Assembly: GCF_014084105.1 (NCBI RefSeq)
Contig: NZ_CP048289.1
Coordinates: 5,527,922-5,591,921 of the forward strand
Source: Streptacidiphilus sp. P02-A3a
GTDB taxonomy: Bacteria; Actinomycetota; Actinomycetes; Streptomycetales; Streptomycetaceae
Direction: 5' to 3'
DNA: 64,000 nucleotides
The notes below the pieces were generated by a model. That model did no database searches. It was not told where the DNA came from and was given only the letters and a program-made list of their open reading frames with translations. Below are positions 42,338 to 55,444 of this stretch, piece after piece (the first letter of the stretch is position 1; each line of letters opens with the position of its first letter). The translations under genes and the position numbers were made by a program.

Positions 42338-44086
42338 GTGAGCACATCGAAGGGCTTGACTGACCCGACCCGGCGCCGGGCACTGCTCACAGGAGCGGTC
42401 ACCGGCGTGGTGGCAGGGATCGCGGGGACAGTCACGGCAGCGACGCCGGCGGCGGCAGCGGCCGCGGCCGACCCGCTGGACTGGTACGACGTGAAGCTCG
42501 CCGGCGCGGCCGGAGACGGCGCCACGGACGACACCAGCGCCATCAGGGCGGCGATAGCGGCCTGCCCTCCGGGCGGAACGGTCTACTTTCCGGTCGGGGT
42601 CTACCTGATCTCGGCGCAGCTGACGCTGCCGCCGCGGATCACGCTCAGGGGCGGGTACGCGCCGCACTGGCCGCAGTACGCCAAGGACTCGCCGGAGATC
42701 TCCGCCTGCGTGAAGGCGATGAGCGGGTTCTCCGACCCGGCGATGGTGCGGGTCCTCGACAAGAGCCAGGGAGGCTGGACGCAGGAATACATGTCCTCCG
42801 CCCGCATCACCGACCTGACCCTGGACGGCGGCAACGAGGGCACCCTCGTGGCCGGGATCTACGCCACGGGCCAGGTGGTCGACCTGGCCCTGAGCAACGT
42901 GTGCATCAACAACATGTCCGGGCACGGCCTGTACACCGACAGCTACGGCGGGAACCAGCCCAAGGGCTGGCAGATGCACCACGTCGCCGTGCAGTCGTGC
43001 GGGGGCGCCGGTTTCTACCACGCCAACACCGGCTCGGCGGGCTTCGCCGTCACCGACATGACCTACGAGGCCTGCTGGGCCGGGGCCAACGGCTCCGACG
43101 GCTGGCACATAGCCTCGGCCATCTCGGTCGACCTGATCGGCTGCCGCAGCGAGTTCAACGCCGGGTACGGCTACTACGCGGCCGGGAGCAGCCGGATCCG
43201 CTGGGTCGACTGCGACACCGACCGAAGCACGATGTCCGGGTGGCGGCTGGAGTGCCAGGGCGGCGGTTCACGATCGATCATCCTGTCGGGGTGCCTCGCC
43301 AACCGCGACGGCGCCAACAACGACATCACCCCGGCCGGGTACGCGGGGATCGACATCGTGGGGACCAGCACCGCACCGCACAATCCGGTGACGATCAGCG
43401 GCTGCGTGATCAACGTCAACGACAACGACTCGGGAGAGGGCATCTTCTGCCCCGACTACGGGCTGAAGACGACGTACGCGCCGCAGGTCAGTGTCAGCGG
43501 CACGCTGCTCAACGGCACCGTGGCAGCCCTGCTGGACACCCAGAACCAGGTCGTCTACGACAGCACCACCCGGTTCAACGCCACCAGCGCGACCACGGGT
43601 GCGACCACCCTGGAGGCGGCCAACTCGATGCGCATCATCGGGGCCGCCGGAACCAACCGGGACGCGCAGTGGTGGACGGCCGCCTCCGGCAAGCGGTGGG
43701 CGCTGCGCGCGTCCTCCACCGCCGAGGCGGGGTCCAACGCGGGCTCGAACTTCGACGTCGTGCGCTACGACGACACCGGCACCGTCATCGACACCCCGGT
43801 CACCGTCGATCGCCAGACCGGCGTCACCACCCTCAACGGCCTCGCCATCAACGAGGGCGTCACCGGCCCCCGCATGGGCACCGCGACTCTGGCCGCGGGC
43901 AAGGCAACCGTCGCCAACACCAGCGTGTCGGCCACGACCCGGATCTTCCTCACCGCTCAGTCCGTGTCCGGCACGGCCGGTGCGCTGACCGTCTCCGCCC
44001 GCACCGCCGGAACCAGTTTCACCATCGGCTCCACCTCCGCCACGGACGCGTCCGTCGTCGCCTGGATGCTCGTGGACCCGCTGTAG
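42338..44086 (+). CDS. Tat-exported right-handed beta-helix protein with phage-tail-like end
   Basis: The 582-residue protein starts at GTG 42338 after GAGGGGA. A twin-arginine signal (TRRRALLTG, hydrophobic stretch, TPAAAAAA) directs export. Residues ~45-100 match pectate-lyase-superfamily N-termini (GAAGDGATDDTSAIRAAI, PPGGTVYFPVGVYLI). The middle is a right-handed beta-helix of repeated coils. The last ~90 residues (GPRMGTATLAAGKATVANTSV..., WMLVDPL) match the C-terminal trimerisation-like ends of phage tail spikes. This mix suggests a secreted polysaccharide lyase or binder that acquired a phage tail-spike end. The stop lies inside a tandem repeat. Confidence 0.78.
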   Translation: MSTSKGLTDPTRRRALLTGAVTGVVAGIAGTVTAATPAAAAAAADPLDWYDVKLAGAAGDGATDDTSAIRAAIAACPPGGTVYFPVGVYLISAQLTLPPRITLRGGYAPHWPQYAKDSPEISACVKAMSGFSDPAMVRVLDKSQGGWTQEYMSSARITDLTLDGGNEGTLVAGIYATGQVVDLALSNVCINNMSGHGLYTDSYGGNQPKGWQMHHVAVQSCGGAGFYHANTGSAGFAVTDMTYEACWAGANGSDGWHIASAISVDLIGCRSEFNAGYGYYAAGSSRIRWVDCDTDRSTMSGWRLECQGGGSRSIILSGCLANRDGANNDITPAGYAGIDIVGTSTAPHNPVTISGCVINVNDNDSGEGIFCPDYGLKTTYAPQVSVSGTLLNGTVAALLDTQNQVVYDSTTRFNATSATTGATTLEAANSMRIIGAAGTNRDAQWWTAASGKRWALRASSTAEAGSNAGSNFDVVRYDDTGTVIDTPVTVDRQTGVTTLNGLAINEGVTGPRMGTATLAAGKATVANTSVSATTRIFLTAQSVSGTAGALTVSARTAGTSFTIGSTSATDASVVAWMLVDPL

Positions 44087-44127
44087 TCTCACGGACCCGC
44101 TGTAGTCTCGTGGACCCGCTGTCGTAG
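44072..44127 (+). repeat. 19-base tandem repeat across the stop codon
   Basis: Three copies of (G/A)(T/C)GGACCCGCTGT(A/C)GT(C/A) lie head to tail at 44072-44090, 44091-44109 and 44110-44127. The first copy codes the last residues and stop of the beta-helix gene. It looks like a slippage duplication. Confidence 0.8.
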
Positions 44128-44224
44128 GGGCCGGGCCCAGGTCCGCTCGACAGCGTGCTGCCCCGGGAGGCCGGACTCGCGGTGGTGCGCATCCGCAGTG
44201 GTGCGCACCGGCGCGGTCACCGCC

Positions 44225-45127
44225 TCATCCCTGGGGGAACGTCACCCCGGTGAGTTCCTCGGAGACGGTCCACAGGCGCTGCTGAACGGCCTGGTCGTGA
44301 GAGGCCCGGCTGGAGGTGACCAGCTTCGGATAGCCGCGGAACTCACCCCGGCCGCCGGGACCGTAGTACTGGCCGCCGCGGACCGCCGGATCGGTGGCGG
44401 CGCGCAGCGTGGGCAGGGCCCCCATCTCGGCCTTCTGGGTGAGCAGCGGCCCGAGCCAGGCGACCGGCACCCGGAACGCGGCGGGCGTGTTGCGGGCGAG
44501 TTCGGTGTTGGACGCGCCGGGATGGGCGGCCACCGCGACCGTGGTGCCGTGCGCCGCGAGCCGGCGCTGCAGTTCGTACGTGAACATCAGGTTGGCGAGT
44601 TTGGCCTGGCCGTAGGCGGCGACACGGCTGTACGAGCGCTCCCACTGCAGGTCGTCGAAGTGGATGGCGGCCCGGATGCGGTGGCCGACGCTGCTGACCG
44701 TCACGACGCGGGAGCCGGGGACGGGCAGGAGCCGGTCCAGCAGCAGGCCGGTGAGGGCGAAGTGGCCGAGGTGGTTGGTCCCGAACTGCAACTCGAAGCC
44801 GTCGGCGGTGGTCTGCCGCGGCGTGTACATCACGCCCGCGTTGTTGACCAGCAGGTCGATCCGCGGGTGGGCTGCGCGCAGGTCGGCCGCCGCGGCCCGG
44901 ATCGAGTCCAGGGAGGTCAGGTCGAGGGCCTGGACGCTGACGTCGCCGGTGATGCGGGCGGCTGCCCGCTTGCCCTTCCCGACGTCGCGGACGGCCAGGA
45001 CCACCGCCGCTCCGCGCCCGGCGAGCATCCGGGCGGTCTCGAAGCCCAGCCCGGTGTTGGCGCCGGTCACGATCGCCACCCGGCCGTGTTGATCGGGGAT
45101 GTGCTGCTCGGTCCAGTTACCGTTCAT
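44225..45127 (-). CDS. Short-chain dehydrogenase (retinol-dehydrogenase-like)
   Basis: The 300-residue SDR has VTGANTGLGFETARMLAG, NNAGVMYTP, VSSVGHRI and the catalytic YGQAK. The long substrate-binding segment and HPGASNTELARNTP fit the retinol dehydrogenase-like/WWOX-like group of bacterial SDRs. It is divergent from a TetR gene through a gap with several AGACCG half-sites. Substrate unknown. Confidence 0.9.
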   Translation of the reverse strand: MNGNWTEQHIPDQHGRVAIVTGANTGLGFETARMLAGRGAAVVLAVRDVGKGKRAAARITGDVSVQALDLTSLDSIRAAAADLRAAHPRIDLLVNNAGVMYTPRQTTADGFELQFGTNHLGHFALTGLLLDRLLPVPGSRVVTVSSVGHRIRAAIHFDDLQWERSYSRVAAYGQAKLANLMFTYELQRRLAAHGTTVAVAAHPGASNTELARNTPAAFRVPVAWLGPLLTQKAEMGALPTLRAATDPAVRGGQYYGPGGRGEFRGYPKLVTSSRASHDQAVQQRLWTVSEELTGVTFPQG

Positions 45128-45173
45128 GGCGCACTCCTAAAAAACCAACGGTCTGTTATGACTACCAACGTAA

Positions 45174-45212
45174 AAGACCGCCGGTCTTCTGTCAAGGAAC
45201 CGGCGGTCTTTA
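45174..45212. promoter_or_regulatory. Strong operator pair in SDR/TetR gap
   Basis: AAAGACCGCCGG (45174-45185) and CCGGCGGTCTTT (45201-45212) form a perfect 12-base inverted repeat, and the first arm is also part of the near-palindrome AGACCGCCGGTCT. A third ACGGTCT half-site is at 45149. It overlaps the likely TetR promoter. Confidence 0.75.
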
Positions 45213-45227
45213 AGCTAGGCTGAGGGT

Positions 45228-45893
45228 GTGACATTCCAGCGGGCGCGAAGCGAGGAGCAGCGGGAGATCCGCCGCCGGGCGATCCTGGACACGGCGGCGG
45301 CGATGCTCAACGAGATGCCCGTGGCCGACGTGAGCCTCAACGAGCTCAGTCGGCGCGTGGGCCTGGCAAAGTCGAACGTGCTGCGGTATTTCGAGTCACG
45401 CGAGGCGGTGCTGCTCGAACTGCTGGACGACGCGATGGGAAGCTGGCTCGCCGAGCTGGCGCAGCAGCTGGCCGCGGGCATCGAGCCGCACGCGGCACCG
45501 GAGGTGCGCGCGGGCCAGCTGGCCGAGATCCTCAGCCGGTCGCTGGCGGGCCGGCTGGTGCTGTGCGACCTGTTCGGCGCACAGGGCGGCGTCCTTGAGC
45601 ACAACGTGTCGGTCGAGGTGGTCAAACGGCACAAGCGCTCCTCCCTGACCCGGCTCACGGCCATGGCCGAGCTCGTGTGCCACCACCTGCCCGAGCTCGG
45701 CGACGGCGCGCAACTGTTCTGCCTGATGAGCCTCGTCTCGGCGGGCGCCCTGTCGGCGTACGTCCCGCCGCCGCCCAGCCTCCTCGCCGCCTACGCGGAC
45801 GATCCCGCCCTCAGCGCGCTCCACCTGGACCTGCATGACGCCCTGCGGATCTCCTTCACCTCGACGCTCCTGGGCGTGCTGCCACGCGCCTGA
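45228..45893 (+). CDS. TetR-family regulator
   Basis: The 221-residue regulator starts at GTG 45228. The HTH is seen as AAAMLNEMPVADVSLNELSRRVGLAKSNVLRYFESRE, and the C-terminal domain contains SRSLAGRLVLCDLFGAQGGVLEHNVS, typical of the TetR_C_33-like group. It is divergent from the SDR and very probably controls it through the operator pair between them. Confidence 0.88.
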   Translation: MTFQRARSEEQREIRRRAILDTAAAMLNEMPVADVSLNELSRRVGLAKSNVLRYFESREAVLLELLDDAMGSWLAELAQQLAAGIEPHAAPEVRAGQLAEILSRSLAGRLVLCDLFGAQGGVLEHNVSVEVVKRHKRSSLTRLTAMAELVCHHLPELGDGAQLFCLMSLVSAGALSAYVPPPPSLLAAYADDPALSALHLDLHDALRISFTSTLLGVLPRA

Positions 45894-45980
45894 ACCGCAA
45901 GGTGAAGGTAGGCTCAATTTCACCGTCCCCAACGTGCCCACGACACGATGGATTCCTCAACTCAGGGAGAGGCGAGCACT

Positions 45981-46577
45981 GTGCCCGAGGCACCCCAACG
46001 GCCGCCGCTGCGCGCCGACGCCCGCCGCAACGTCGAGAAGCTGCGCCAGGCCGCGGCGGACGCCTTCTCCGAGCACGGGCTCGACACGCCGCTGGAGACG
46101 ATCGCGAAGCTGGCGGGGGTGAGTGTCGGCACGATCTACAACCGCTTCGGCAGTCGCGACGCGCTGCTGGACCAGGTCGTCAACGAACTCGCCGACCGGC
46201 AGGTGCGCGCGGCGATGGCCATCGCGGACGGCACCGTGGGCAGTGCGTGGGAGCGGCTGCTGGCCTACGTCGGGGCCATCTGCCAGGCGCAGGCCGACGA
46301 CCCGGCGTTCAACGACGCGTTCTCCCGCCGCTACCCCAACGCCCCCGCCCTCAAGGCGGTCTGCGACCAGTCCCTGGCTTTCGCCGCCGAGTTGGCCGTC
46401 GGCGCCCGCTCCGAGGGGGCCCTGCGCGAGGACGTCCGGATGGACGACATCGCCAGCTTCTTCCAGGTCAACGGCGACCTCGTGCGCGCCGGGGACGACG
46501 CCGCCCGCCGCCGCGTCCTCGCCCTGCTCTTCGAGGGCCTGCGCGCCCGCCCCGGCAGTCTCCCGCTGCCCGACTGA
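45981..46577 (+). CDS. TetR-family regulator
   Basis: This 198-residue regulator starts at GTG 45981 after GGGAGAGG; a longer form from ATG 45948 lacks a ribosome site. The HTH is AADAFSEHGLDTPLETIAKLAGVSVGTIYNRF, followed by a TetR_C helical domain. It is on the same strand as the TetR gene ending at 45893, 87 bases upstream. Its convergent neighbour is azoR, so a target is not obvious from layout. Confidence 0.86.
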   Translation: MPEAPQRPPLRADARRNVEKLRQAAADAFSEHGLDTPLETIAKLAGVSVGTIYNRFGSRDALLDQVVNELADRQVRAAMAIADGTVGSAWERLLAYVGAICQAQADDPAFNDAFSRRYPNAPALKAVCDQSLAFAAELAVGARSEGALREDVRMDDIASFFQVNGDLVRAGDDAARRRVLALLFEGLRARPGSLPLPD

Positions 46578-46590
46578 GCCCGGCCATGAA

Positions 46591-46636
46591 CGACGACGGT
46601 GCCGACCCCGCCGAAGCGGGACCGGCACCGTCGTCG
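46591..46636. terminator. Bidirectional terminator, tetR / azoR
   Basis: Perfect 14-base arms at 46591-46604 and 46623-46636 enclose a shorter internal stem between convergent genes. Confidence 0.8.
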
Positions 46637-46643
46637 CGCGCGA

Positions 46644-47279
46644 CTACGCGGCGCGGGCCGCCTTCGCGGCGGCCTCGAACGCGTCGGCCCGCGACTGCTC
46701 GCCGAGCGGGACCAGGTGCTCCATGCCCGGGATGTGCGCGGCCAGCGTCAGGTCCGCGACGATGAAGGTCGCCTCCATCTCGAAGATCACCGACAGCACC
46801 GACTCCAGGTAGTTCAGCACGTGCTCGTGCGGTGCCCGGGGCGTGCCGGGGGCGTAGGAGCCGCCGCGGCTGGTCACCACCGTCACCGGCGTGCCCTTCA
46901 CCTTCGACCCCGGCGAGCCGGCGGTGCGGCCCACCAGGATCACCTGGTCCAGCCACGCCTTGAGGCTGGAGGGCACCGAGAAGTTGTACATCGGCGCGCC
47001 GATGACCACCGCGTCGGCCGCCTCCAGCTCCGCTATCAGGGCCAGGCGCTCGGCGAAGGCCCGAGCCTGCTCCTCGGTGTGCTCCGCCGGGTCGAGCGAC
47101 CCGGCGATGTGGGCGTCCGCGGTGATGTGCGGGACCGGCTCCGCGCCCAGGTCCCGGTAGATCACCTCGCCACCCGGGTGCTCCTCCAGCCACGTACGGC
47201 GGAAGGCCTCGGTGACGGCCCGAGAGGTGGACGCCTGGCCCGTGAACGCGGACGAGTCGATGTGCAGCAGTGTCGCCAT
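46644..47279 (-). CDS. azoR: FMN-dependent NADH-azoreductase
   Basis: The 211-residue flavodoxin-fold enzyme starts MATLLHIDSSAFTGQASTSR. The FMN-binding blocks APMYNFSVPSSLKAWLDQ and SRGGSYAPGTP are those of AzoR-type quinone/azo reductases, which reduce quinones and azo dyes with NADH. A perfect 22-base inverted repeat lies about 70 bases upstream. A regulator is not adjacent, so the operator may be read by a distant HxlR or MarR protein. Confidence 0.92.
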   Translation of the reverse strand: MATLLHIDSSAFTGQASTSRAVTEAFRRTWLEEHPGGEVIYRDLGAEPVPHITADAHIAGSLDPAEHTEEQARAFAERLALIAELEAADAVVIGAPMYNFSVPSSLKAWLDQVILVGRTAGSPGSKVKGTPVTVVTSRGGSYAPGTPRAPHEHVLNYLESVLSVIFEMEATFIVADLTLAAHIPGMEHLVPLGEQSRADAFEAAAKAARAA

Positions 47280-47349
47280 GGTGCAACTCCGAACGGGGAG
47301 AGGGCGTGCGTACCCTCCCGCCGCAGGCGGTGGGAGGGTCGCAGCAGAT

Positions 47350-47398
47350 AACTTGAACCTGTCCTCAACTTGCCACAAGTTGAGGACAGGTTCAAGTT
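47350..47398. promoter_or_regulatory. 22-base perfect inverted repeat upstream of azoR
   Basis: The arms 47350-47371 and 47377-47398 are perfect complements separated by GCCAC. Each arm contains an imperfect direct/inverted pair of ACTTGA and TCAACTT, so it could hold two regulator dimers. Lacking a T-run and sitting upstream of azoR, it reads as an operator rather than a terminator. Confidence 0.7.
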
Positions 47399-47476
47399 GC
47401 CATCGATACCCACGCTGATGTTCTCCGCGTGATGTCGTGTCCCCGGTCCCGCTACAGGTTGGAGTGCAGAAATGCC

Positions 47477-47511
47477 TGTAGGCCCCCTGACGTGATGTCA
47501 GGGGGCCTACA
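47477..47511 (-). terminator. rRNA operon terminator
   Basis: A perfect 15-base hairpin with a 5-base loop lies ten bases beyond the 3' end of 5S rRNA. Confidence 0.85.
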
Positions 47512-47520
47512 GTAAAGGTT

Positions 47521-47639
47521 GTTCGGCGGCGTCCTACTCTCCCACAGGGTCCCCCCTGCAGTACCATCGGCGCTATGAGGCTTAGCTTCCGGGTTCGGGA
47601 TGTAACCGGGCGTTTCCCTCACGCTATGACCACCGAAAC
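47521..47639 (-). rRNA. rrf: 5S ribosomal RNA
   Basis: About 119 bases on the minus strand, beginning GTTTCGGTGGTCATAGCG and ending GACGCCGCCGAAC, as in streptomycete 5S. It is the last gene of the 16S-23S-5S operon. Confidence 0.95.
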
Positions 47640-47720
47640 ACTATGAAGTTGACCGCACACCACTCCTCACGGAGCGGGGGTCGTTCCTTCAGAACAACAC
47701 AGTGGACGCGTAGCAACTAT

Positions 47721-52662
<4,942 letters not shown>

Positions 52663-53203
52663 ATGATTACCCGTAATCGGGTCACCACACGCGTTGAGCG
52701 GCACAGCAACCGACGGAATAGCCGATCCCGTGCACTGCGTCCTCGCTAGTGTTTTGTGCATCAAAGGAACCTCGTCCGATCAACGGACGGGGTATCAACA
52801 TATCTGGCGTTGACTTTTGGCACGCTGTTGAGTTCTCAAGGAACGGACGCTTCCTTCAAGACCCTTTCACCGGTCTCTCCAGGCGCTTCGTTCTTCTCGC
52901 TGTACCGAGCTTAGCAGACCTTTTCAGTGGTCCATTCCGGTTCGGTTTCCGGCTGCCATTCACCGGATGGAACTCATGATCTGGCGCGATTCTCATCGAG
53001 CTGGAAATGTGGGTTCCATCGGCATGCGTCAACCGTCTCGGGTTGTCGCGGGCAGATGTCCAACGTTACAGCTCGGTCGACCCACGGGCAAATCCGCCGC
53101 GCCCGGGTGCTCGTCAGGGTGCGGCGCCCGCCTCACCTGGCGCCGTGGCCCGGTTTGGCTAGATTTGTTCTGACCGACCCAACGACCCTGAGGAGCACCG
53201 GGT
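52663..53203. promoter_or_regulatory. rRNA operon promoter and leader region
   Basis: No gene lies here. Minus-strand leader elements include TTGAGAACTCAACAGCGTGCC, the conserved actinobacterial pre-16S antitermination-like block at 52810-52840. A TGGACC...TAAGCT pair (15-base spacer) at about 52910-52935 is a candidate rrn promoter. The part near 53203 should hold the crr promoter on the plus strand; I see no clear DasR dre site there. Confidence 0.5.
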
Positions 53204-53653
53204 ATGACGAGAGTGACCTCCCCGCTGGCCGGACACGCCATCGGACTCGCCGCTGTGCCCGACCCGGTCTTCTCCGGGGCGATGGTGGGCCCCGGTACCG
53301 CGATCGACCCGGAGCGGAAGCCCGGGGAGGCGGTCTCGCCGTTGGACGGGGTGATCGTGTCGATGCACCCGCATGCCTTCGTGGTGGTCGACGGCGACGG
53401 GCACGGCGTCCTCACGCATCTCGGCATCGACACCGTTCAGCTCAACGGTGCCGGGTTCGACCTGCTGGTGGCCAAGGGCGACACGGTGCGGCGCGGGCAG
53501 CCGGTGGTCCGCTGGAACCCGGTCGAGGTGGAGGCCGCCGGCAAGTCGCCGATCTGCCCGGTGGTGGCCCTGGAGGCGACCGCCGGCCAGCTCTCGGACA
53601 TCCAGGAGCACGGCCAGGTGACCCCCGACAGCACCTTGTTCAGCTGGACCTGA
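53204..53653 (+). CDS. crr: Glucose-type PTS enzyme IIA
   Basis: The 149-residue protein is EIIA-Crr. It contains SPLDGVIVSMHPHAF, active-site His in VLTHLGIDTVQLNG and a GDTVRRGQPVVRW barrel end. In streptomycetes it accepts phosphate from HPr and passes it to sugar-specific EIIB domains, chiefly for N-acetylglucosamine. It starts after GAGGAG at 53204, 91 bases before ptsI, and forms the crr-ptsI pair. Confidence 0.93.
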   Translation: MTRVTSPLAGHAIGLAAVPDPVFSGAMVGPGTAIDPERKPGEAVSPLDGVIVSMHPHAFVVVDGDGHGVLTHLGIDTVQLNGAGFDLLVAKGDTVRRGQPVVRWNPVEVEAAGKSPICPVVALEATAGQLSDIQEHGQVTPDSTLFSWT

Positions 53654-53744
53654 CGGCGTCAGCCGGACACGCGGGGCGGCCCGCGTGGTACGACGGAATC
53701 CTACGGTCGGCGACGGCCGTGTCCCGAGCGGAGACGGGTGACAG

Positions 53745-55430
53745 ATGGCAGAGACGCTGCGCGGCGTTGGCGTGAGCCACGGGGTCGCGATCGGACAGAT
53801 CCGGCACATGGGCACGGCGGTGCTGGAGCCCCCGGCGCAGCAGGCGCCGACCGAGGGCGCGCCGCGTGAGCAGGCGCGGGCGCGGCAGGCCGTCGAGGCC
53901 GTCGCCGCCGACCTGCAGGCGCGCGGCAACCTGGCCGGGGGCGAGGCGCAGGCCGTGCTGGAGGCGCAGTCGCTGATGGCGCTGGACCCGGAGCTGCTGG
54001 CGGACGTGGAGCGGCGGATCACCGTCGGGAGCACCGCCGAGCGCGCGGTCTACGACGCCTTCGCCTCCTACCGGGCGCTGTTGGCGAACGCCGGGGAGTA
54101 CCTGGCGGGCCGGGTCGCCGACCTGGACGACGTGCGCAACCGGATCGTGGCCCGGCTGATGGGGGTGCCGATGCCCGGCGTCCCCGACAGCGACGAGCCG
54201 TATGTGCTGGTCGCCCGGGATCTGGCGCCGGCGGACACCGCGCTGCTCGACCCGGCGCTGGTGCTCGGGTTCGTGACCGAGGAGGGCGGGCCGACCAGCC
54301 ACAGCGCGATCCTGGCCCGGGCGCTGGGCGTCCCGGCGGTGGTCGCCTTCACCGGGGCGACCGGGCTGCCGGAGGGCGCCGTGGTGGCGGTCGACGGCAG
54401 CACCGGCGAGGTGCTGCTCGACCCGTCCGAGGAGCGGCAGGCGGAGCTGCGGCGGGTTGCCGCCGAGCGCAGGGCGGCGCTGGCCTCCGCCTCCGGTCCC
54501 GGGCGGACCTCGGACGGCCATCCGGTGCCGCTGCTGGCCAACATCGGCGGTCCGGCGGACGTGACGGCGGCGCTTGAGGCGGGGGCGGAGGGCGTCGGCC
54601 TGTTCCGGACCGAGTTCCTGTTCCTGGACAACCCGAGCCCGGAGGACTCGCAGCGGGCGCCCTCGGAGGACGCGCAGGTGGTGGCGTACCGGGCGGTGCT
54701 GGAGGCGTTCCCGGAGAGCCGGGTGGTGGTCCGGGTCCTGGACGCCGGGGCCGACAAGCCGCTGGACTTCCTGACGCCGGGCGAGGAGCCGAACCCCGCC
54801 CTCGGCGTGCGCGGCCTGCGGAGCCTGCTGGAGCACCCGGACGTGCTGCGCACCCAGTTGCGGGCGCTGGCCAGGGCTGCCGAGGGGCTGCCGGTCTACC
54901 TGGAGGTGATGGCGCCGATGGTCGCGGACCGGATCGACGCCAAGGCGTTCGCGGACGCCTGCCGTGAGGCCGGGCTGCGGGCGAAGTACGGGGCGATGGT
55001 GGAGATCCCCTCGGCGGCGCTGCGGGCCCGGTCGGTGCTCCAGGAGGTCGAGTTCATCTCGCTGGGTACCAACGACCTGGCCCAGTACACCTTCGCGGCG
55101 GACCGGCAGCTGGGTTCGGTCGCCCGGCTGCAGGACCCGTGGCAGCCCGCGCTGCTCGACCTGGTGGCGCTGGCGGCGGAGGCGGCCCGGGCCACCGGGA
55201 AGAGCTGCGGGGTCTGCGGCGAGGCGGCGGCCGATCCGGAGCTGGCCTGTGTGCTGACCGGTCTGGGCGTCACCAGCCTGTCCATGGGCGCGGCGTCGAT
55301 CCCCTATGTGCGGGCGCGGCTGGCCAAGCACACGCTCGCGCAGTGCGAGCGGGCGGCCGCCGCCGCCCGGGCCACCGACACGGCGGAGCAGGCCCGGGCG
55401 GCGGCCAACCAAGTGCTGTCCGGCGAGTAG
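53745..55430 (+). CDS. ptsI: PTS enzyme I (phosphoenolpyruvate-protein phosphotransferase)
   Basis: The 561-residue protein starts MAETLRGVGVSHGVAIG. The phospho-His domain has GGPTSHSAILARALG; the PEP-binding C-terminal domain has GAEGVGLFRTEFLFLD, EVMAPMVADR, EFISLGTNDLAQYTFAADR and CGVCGEAAADP. It transfers phosphate from PEP to HPr. The neighbour crr and the complete motif set support a functional general PTS. Confidence 0.95.
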   Translation: MAETLRGVGVSHGVAIGQIRHMGTAVLEPPAQQAPTEGAPREQARARQAVEAVAADLQARGNLAGGEAQAVLEAQSLMALDPELLADVERRITVGSTAERAVYDAFASYRALLANAGEYLAGRVADLDDVRNRIVARLMGVPMPGVPDSDEPYVLVARDLAPADTALLDPALVLGFVTEEGGPTSHSAILARALGVPAVVAFTGATGLPEGAVVAVDGSTGEVLLDPSEERQAELRRVAAERRAALASASGPGRTSDGHPVPLLANIGGPADVTAALEAGAEGVGLFRTEFLFLDNPSPEDSQRAPSEDAQVVAYRAVLEAFPESRVVVRVLDAGADKPLDFLTPGEEPNPALGVRGLRSLLEHPDVLRTQLRALARAAEGLPVYLEVMAPMVADRIDAKAFADACREAGLRAKYGAMVEIPSAALRARSVLQEVEFISLGTNDLAQYTFAADRQLGSVARLQDPWQPALLDLVALAAEAARATGKSCGVCGEAAADPELACVLTGLGVTSLSMGAASIPYVRARLAKHTLAQCERAAAAARATDTAEQARAAANQVLSGE

Positions 55431-55444
55431 GCGCGCGGCCCCGG

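Noticed and set aside
42338-44086. Prophage insertion
   Set aside because: Only one tail-spike-like gene is present, it has a Tat signal, and there are no integrase, capsid or att-like repeats nearby.
53100-53203. DasR dre site upstream of crr
   Set aside because: I found no match to the TGGTCTAGACCA-type palindrome.
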